Assembly (NCBI GenBank): GCA_964586785.1
Contig: CAZPHS010000003.1
Coordinates: forward strand, 62,001-126,000
Direction of reading: 5' to 3'
DNA length: 64,000 nt
Origin: SZUA-584 sp041656035
GTDB taxonomy: Bacteria > Bacillota > Clostridia > Christensenellales > SZUA-584
The notes beneath the pieces were generated by a model. The model was not told the DNA's origin and did no database searches. It saw only the letters and a program-made list of their open reading frames with translations. This document shows, piece by piece, positions 59,994 through 64,000 of the stretch. The first letter of the stretch is position 1, and every line of letters begins with the position of its first letter. The position numbers were made by a program, and so were the translations under genes.

Positions 59994-60599
59994 ATGGAAA
60001 GTTTGACAAAAAGGCAGTTTGAGGTGCTCGAGTACATAAAAGGTTATATTGACGGCAACGGATACGCGCCGTGCGTTAGGGACATTTGCTTTGCCCTTGA
60101 TTTAAAGTCCACGTCGACAGCGCACGCTCATCTGACAAAGCTGGAGCGGAAAGGATATATTTCGAGAGACCCCGCAAAGCCGCGCACAATAATGATATGC
60201 GGGGAGAACAGGCATAAAGAGAAAATGGTGGCGGTGCCCGTTCTTGGGAAAGTAGCCGCCGGTATGCCTATAACGGCCGTGGAGAATATAGAGGAATATA
60301 TATCCCTCCCCTATTCGCTGCTTTGCTCCGAAGACGTTTTTATGCTTAACGTAAGCGGCGACAGCATGATGAACGCGGGTATACGCGACAAAGACAAGAT
60401 TATTGCGCAAAAACAAAATTACGCTCAAAACGGCGATATTGTAGTCGCTCTTTTGGAAGACGAGGCGACTGTAAAACGCTTTTTCCTAGAGGAAGACCGC
60501 GTTAGGCTTCAGCCCGAAAACGAAAACTTTCAGCCGATTTACACCAGAAATATTGATATACTCGGCAAGGTGATAGGCGTTCTGCGTATGTTTAAATGA
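59994..60599 (+). CDS. lexA: SOS repressor LexA
   Basis: Represses DNA-damage genes and cleaves itself when RecA is activated. It has 201 residues: an N-terminal winged helix (about 1-65, with DLKSTSTAHAHLTKLERKGYI), the Ala-Gly cleavage site in KVAAGMP, catalytic Ser in VSGDSMMNAGI and catalytic Lys in EATVKRFF. ATG 59994 has a modest GCGGGG site; an in-frame TTG at 59988 is the alternative. An SOS box-like sequence lies upstream. Confidence 0.94.
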   Translation: MESLTKRQFEVLEYIKGYIDGNGYAPCVRDICFALDLKSTSTAHAHLTKLERKGYISRDPAKPRTIMICGENRHKEKMVAVPVLGKVAAGMPITAVENIEEYISLPYSLLCSEDVFMLNVSGDSMMNAGIRDKDKIIAQKQNYAQNGDIVVALLEDEATVKRFFLEEDRVRLQPENENFQPIYTRNIDILGKVIGVLRMFK

Positions 60600-61871
60600 T
60601 TATTTCACAAGCCCCATTTCGTCCAGCGCTATCATAAGGCCAAGCTTCATATGCGCGTATGTCAGCCCCCCCTGCGCGTACACCGTATACGGCGGCTTTA
60701 CCGGAGCGTCCGCTGAAAGCTCTATGGAGGCTCCCTGCACGAACGTGCCCGCCGCCATAACCACCTTGTCTTTATAACCGGGCATATCCCACGGAATGGG
60801 CGTAGCCCGACTGTCTACGGCCGCCGCCTTTTGTATCGCCTTGGTATAGGCAAGCAGCAATTTTTCATCGTTGAGCATTATGGACTGTGTTATATCGCCC
60901 CGGGGAGCGTCATGTGACGGGTACACCCTAAACCCAAAATCTTCAAACACCTTGGAATACAGTATGCTCCCTTTCAAGGACTCCCCCACCACATGCGGCG
61001 ACATAAAAAGCCCCTGAAAAAAACCTCTGTACGACGCCTCGTACGAGCCAACCTGAGCGCCTAGCCCCGGGCACGTAAGCCTGTTTTCCGCCAGCCTTAT
61101 TAAATCCTCCCTGCCGGCTATATACCCGCCTGTGGGCGCGATGCCCCCTCCCGGGTTTTTAATCATAGAGCCGGCAATAATATCCGCGCCGCATTCCGTA
61201 GGCTCTTCCGTTTCGCAGAACTCGCCGTAGCAGTTATCAACAATAATAATAATATCCGGATACCGGCTCTTAACGGCAAGCGCGAATTCGCGCAGCCGCG
61301 TCATGGATATCGCGCCGCGCCATTCATACCCGCGTGAACGCTGTATAAAAAGAGCCTTGGGGCGCTCGCTTTCGGCTATAGTCTCAAATACGCGCGGCAA
61401 ATCCATACAACCGTTTGGCAGCAAATCAACCTGACGGTATGAAACGGACAAATCGCTCAAAGAACCGCAGTCGGCGGGCTGATCATATCCTATAACGCTG
61501 CCGAGAGTGTCGTAGGGCTTCCCCGTTACGCTTATAAGCGTGTCAAGGGGACGCAGCACGGCGTATAACGCGAGAGCTATGGCATGTGTGCCCGAGGCTA
61601 TATGAGGGCTTAAAACGGCGCTTTGGGCGCGTACTACGCGCGCGAAAACATCGGAGAGAGCCTGCCTTCCTTCGTCCGCGTAACCGTAGCCGGTGGACGG
61701 CGCGAAATGACGGGGGCTTATGTTTTTTTCCCAAAAGGCCTCTATAACTTTATACTGGTTTTCTTCCGATAATTTCTCAGTATCGTAAAAGAAATTTAAA
61801 AGCGAAGCCTCCGCCTTATTAACAACGGCGAAAGCCTCCTCGCTTATACCCATTCTTTTAAGATGCCGCAT
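60600..61871 (-). CDS. PLP-dependent lyase, COG4100 (aluminium-resistance/YnbB) family
   Basis: 423 residues of the cystathionine gamma-lyase-like superfamily annotated as methionine gamma-lyase or aluminium resistance protein. It has the PLP Lys in GSMIKNPGGGIAPTGGY, the Asp in IIIVDNCYGEF and a HIASGTHAIALAL segment. The true substrate is not established. The ATG overlaps the hfq stop by 1 base. Position after mutL-miaA-hfq is conserved in Firmicutes. Confidence 0.88.
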   Translation of the reverse strand: MRHLKRMGISEEAFAVVNKAEASLLNFFYDTEKLSEENQYKVIEAFWEKNISPRHFAPSTGYGYADEGRQALSDVFARVVRAQSAVLSPHIASGTHAIALALYAVLRPLDTLISVTGKPYDTLGSVIGYDQPADCGSLSDLSVSYRQVDLLPNGCMDLPRVFETIAESERPKALFIQRSRGYEWRGAISMTRLREFALAVKSRYPDIIIIVDNCYGEFCETEEPTECGADIIAGSMIKNPGGGIAPTGGYIAGREDLIRLAENRLTCPGLGAQVGSYEASYRGFFQGLFMSPHVVGESLKGSILYSKVFEDFGFRVYPSHDAPRGDITQSIMLNDEKLLLAYTKAIQKAAAVDSRATPIPWDMPGYKDKVVMAAGTFVQGASIELSADAPVKPPYTVYAQGGLTYAHMKLGLMIALDEMGLVK

Positions 61872-62125
61872 TACTCTTCCGACGACTCTTTTGACTTATC
61901 AAAGAATTGAAACAATATTGGGCGGGAGGGTGATATCGTAGAAACAGCATGTTTGTAAATCATCATCTGTTTGCCTTCACTGTCAAGTATAATCGTGAAA
62001 TTGTCGAACCCTTTGACTACGCCTTTTATCTGGTATCCGTTTGTCAAATGGATTGTAACATTAACGTGCTCTTTGCGTACCTGATTTAAAAATACATCCT
62101 GCAGTATTATTATAGGCTTCTGCAT
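61871..62125 (-). CDS. hfq: RNA chaperone Hfq
   Basis: 84 residues forming a hexameric Sm ring that pairs small RNAs with mRNAs. The family core LQDVFLNQVRKEHVNVTIHL, then GFDNFTIIL and MIYKHAVSTISP (Sm2 motif) are intact. ATG 62125 follows AAAGGGG; the start at 62143 lies within the end of miaA. The C-terminus is acidic (SKESSEE). Confidence 0.95.
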   Translation of the reverse strand: MQKPIIILQDVFLNQVRKEHVNVTIHLTNGYQIKGVVKGFDNFTIILDSEGKQMMIYKHAVSTISPSRPILFQFFDKSKESSEE

Positions 62126-62126
62126 A

Positions 62127-63050
62127 TTAAAACCCCTTTCCATCCGTATATGTTATTATACCATAAACCAGTTCTTCTAAACAGCTGAACCGGCATATAT
62201 TAAACCACATAATGCGTGAATCACGCTTAAACCACGTAATCTGTCTTTTGGCGTACCTTCGTGTATTGCGTTTTATAATGGCGGCCGTTTCGTCAAGAGT
62301 GGCCTTGCCTTCAAAATATGCGTAAAACTCCTTGTAGCCTATTGCCTTTAGCGCGTTGGAATCGCCGTATTTTTCAAAAAGCGTACGCGCCTCGGCCTCA
62401 AGCCCCCGTTTTATCATTTCGTCAACACGGGCGTTAATACGCTCATACAGCATATCCCTTGGCATTGTAAGCCCTATAATCAAAAACGAGTCGTTTTCAT
62501 TGGGCTTTAAAAAATCGTACTTTTCCCATCCGCCCGATTCTATTAGCTCTAAACGCCGTATAATACGCCTTGTATCACGGCGTGAAATCAAATTGGCATA
62601 TTCAGGGTCTTTTTGTTTCAGTTCATTATACAGGTATTCAATACTTTTGTCATCAGCGAGTTGTGTATATTTTTGTCGTAATCCGCGGTCAGGCGCCGTA
62701 TTTCCAAAGTTAAGCGAATAAACGAGAGAATTTATGTAAAGCCCCGTGCCTCCGCAGACAACAGGCGTTTGCCCCTTCGCGTTGCACATCTTTATTTTAT
62801 CGAACGCGTCGCGTTTAAAATCGGCGGCGGTATACGCCGTATTAGGCTCCGTGATATCAATAAGATAATGCGTAACGCCCCGCGTTTGGCGCGGAGTGAT
62901 TTTGGCGGTGCCTATATCCAGCCCCCTGTAAATTTGCATACTGTCAGCCGAAATTACCGGAACTTTTTTTGCCTTGGCGTACTCTATGGAAACCTGCGAT
63001 TTTCCGCTGGCGGTGGGGCCTGTAATAACAATAAATCTGCGCCCGCTCAT
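62127..63050 (-). CDS. miaA: tRNA dimethylallyltransferase
   Basis: Adds dimethylallyl to A37 of tRNAs reading codons starting with U. It has 307 residues with P-loop GPTASGKSQVS near 10, DSMQIYRGLDIGTAK, GGTGLYINSLVYSL and RNTRRYAKRQITWFKRD. It overlaps mutL by 4 bases. Confidence 0.96.
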   Translation of the reverse strand: MSGRRFIVITGPTASGKSQVSIEYAKAKKVPVISADSMQIYRGLDIGTAKITPRQTRGVTHYLIDITEPNTAYTAADFKRDAFDKIKMCNAKGQTPVVCGGTGLYINSLVYSLNFGNTAPDRGLRQKYTQLADDKSIEYLYNELKQKDPEYANLISRRDTRRIIRRLELIESGGWEKYDFLKPNENDSFLIIGLTMPRDMLYERINARVDEMIKRGLEAEARTLFEKYGDSNALKAIGYKEFYAYFEGKATLDETAAIIKRNTRRYAKRQITWFKRDSRIMWFNICRFSCLEELVYGIITYTDGKGF

Positions 63051-64000
63051 AAAACCCTTTTAAAGCTTTTTTCAAGCTGTTTTTTAGTTATTATTGTGAT
63101 AACCGGTCTGCCGTGAGGGCATGTAGGCATAACGTCCGTTTCAAGAAAAGCCTCGACCAGCTTTATGAGCGCGTCTTTTGGCAGGCTGTCCCCCGCTTTT
63201 ACTGCCCGCCTGCACGCCGCGCGTATAACCGCTTCGCGCATAAGCACTGCGTCGCCGCGGTTTTTCCCTATCTCTTCCACCGCGTCGTACAAAGTATTTT
63301 CAATATCGGCAAAACCGCCTATCGCGGGTACAGCCGAAAGCTTGTACTCAAGCGCACCGAACGGCTCTATTTCAAAACCCAGCGATGAAAGCAGCTTTGC
63401 GTTTTCGTCTATAAGGTTTTTTTGTTCGTGAGAAACCCTTAGCACATGCGGACGCAGCAACGTCTGCGAGCCGCCGCTTTTTAAAGATAAAAACTTATCA
63501 TAAAGCAAGCGCTCGTGCGCGGCGTGCTGGTCTATTATAAGAAGATTGTCTCCCTGCTCGACAAGAACATAAGCAGCTAAAAAGGTGCCTATTAATCTAT
63601 AGTTTAAACCCTGCCGCGACGCGGCGTCACTCAAACCGCTTTGCTCGCGCCTCGTATATTCATATACGGGTTTATCGCTTTCGTTTGCGCAAGCTTGCTC
63701 GTTAAGCGCGAAATGAGAAAAGCCGGAGAAAAACGCGGTCTGCAAAACCTCGCTCGGCGCGCGCATTTCCACGCTGACAGATTTTTTTTCAGGACGGGCG
63801 TCAATTTCCATCGTTACGCCGCCGTGTATGCGCCGGCACGCTGTGTTTATCGCTTCCTTTATAACGTATTCAACCGCCGTTATGTCTAAAAAGCGAACCT
63901 GTAGCTTATTAGGGTGTACGTTTACGTCCGTCGCGCCGGGGGGCAGAGTAATATTGAGCAAATAAAAAGGGTGTTCTCCTTTAACCAGCGTTTGACCGTA
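63047..64000 (-). CDS. mutL: DNA mismatch repair protein MutL (partial, N-terminal part beyond window)
   Basis: C-terminal 317 residues of MutL; the gene continues past base 64000. The visible part opens in the transducer domain (KGEHPFYLLNITLPPGATDV, then NVHPNKLQVRF) and ends in the dimerisation domain with the endonuclease motif DQHAAHERLLYDKF and the zinc ligand motif CPHGRPV. The nicking site is intact, as expected for organisms without MutH. Confidence 0.95.
   Translation of the reverse strand, partial: YGQTLVKGEHPFYLLNITLPPGATDVNVHPNKLQVRFLDITAVEYVIKEAINTACRRIHGGVTMEIDARPEKKSVSVEMRAPSEVLQTAFFSGFSHFALNEQACANESDKPVYEYTRREQSGLSDAASRQGLNYRLIGTFLAAYVLVEQGDNLLIIDQHAAHERLLYDKFLSLKSGGSQTLLRPHVLRVSHEQKNLIDENAKLLSSLGFEIEPFGALEYKLSAVPAIGGFADIENTLYDAVEEIGKNRGDAVLMREAVIRAACRRAVKAGDSLPKDALIKLVEAFLETDVMPTCPHGRPVITIITKKQLEKSFKRVL

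Overview
This window looks like chromosome of an anaerobic, spore-forming member of the Clostridia (Firmicutes). The evidence is strong Gram-positive ribosome binding sites, frequent TTG/GTG starts, a near-perfect CtsR operator in front of a cbpA/dnaJ-like gene and clpB, a Spo0E-like peptide, RNase Y, the nadD-yqeK-rsfS and mutL-miaA-hfq gene orders, an electron-bifurcating type [FeFe] hydrogenase operon, and a rubredoxin/rubrerythrin/PerR oxygen-defence cluster. I cannot name the genus. Both ends cut a gene: copA on the left and mutL on the right, both on the minus strand.

Layout. 1-4.3 kb: a Cu+ P-type ATPase diverges from a Zn/Mn-type ABC importer. 4.4-10.6 kb: a PAS/GAF/GGDEF/HD-GYP protein, mtnA and an old-yellow-enzyme oxidoreductase. 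10.6-15.1 kb: a duplicated small membrane protein, the CtsR-type heat-shock operon and a Spo0E-like peptide missed by simple ORF calling. 15.5-22.4 kb: a DUF362 Fe-S protein, a multi-PAS histidine kinase with its REC-HD-GYP partner, and a ThrRS-like/uridine kinase fusion. 22.5-24.2 kb: a Thr/Pro/Ser-rich lipoprotein and a serpin lipoprotein. 24.4-28.1 kb: phage-derived genes (holin-like, a divergent repressor/Cro-type switch, a late-activator-like sigma protein) interrupted by a DUF975 host gene. 28.1-31.1 kb: small unusual peptides, one behind a candidate sigma-G promoter, then a TetR regulator with its flavodoxin-like oxidoreductase. 31.2-32.6 kb: a UgpC/MsmK-type ATPase with an odd structured leader.

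32.7-34.8 kb: ferredoxin-rubrerythrin fusion, double-rubredoxin protein and PerR/Fur regulator. 35.0-40.1 kb: a methyltransferase, then an overlapping four-gene run (TPR protein, unknown, HD protein, THUMP rRNA methyltransferase). 40.1-46.7 kb: hydrogenase operon hydC-hydB-hydA, with HydB fused to a GltD-like flavoprotein, divergent from a response regulator whose receiver lacks its phospho-acceptor aspartate. 46.8-49.0 kb: a fused double-DUF1538 membrane protein with a tandem PII-like protein. 49.3-64 kb: housekeeping genes (rsfS, yqeK, nadD, rny, dipeptidase, purB, tRNA-Trp, proC, rnhA, a tyrosine recombinase, lexA, a COG4100-type PLP enzyme, hfq, miaA, mutL).

Many promoters can be read directly. 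In two of them, serpin and tetR, a perfect inverted repeat fills the spacer between -35 and -10. No CRISPR array, rRNA gene or insertion sequence was seen. All calls come from reading the sequence; no database search was run, and family names are recognition by motif.
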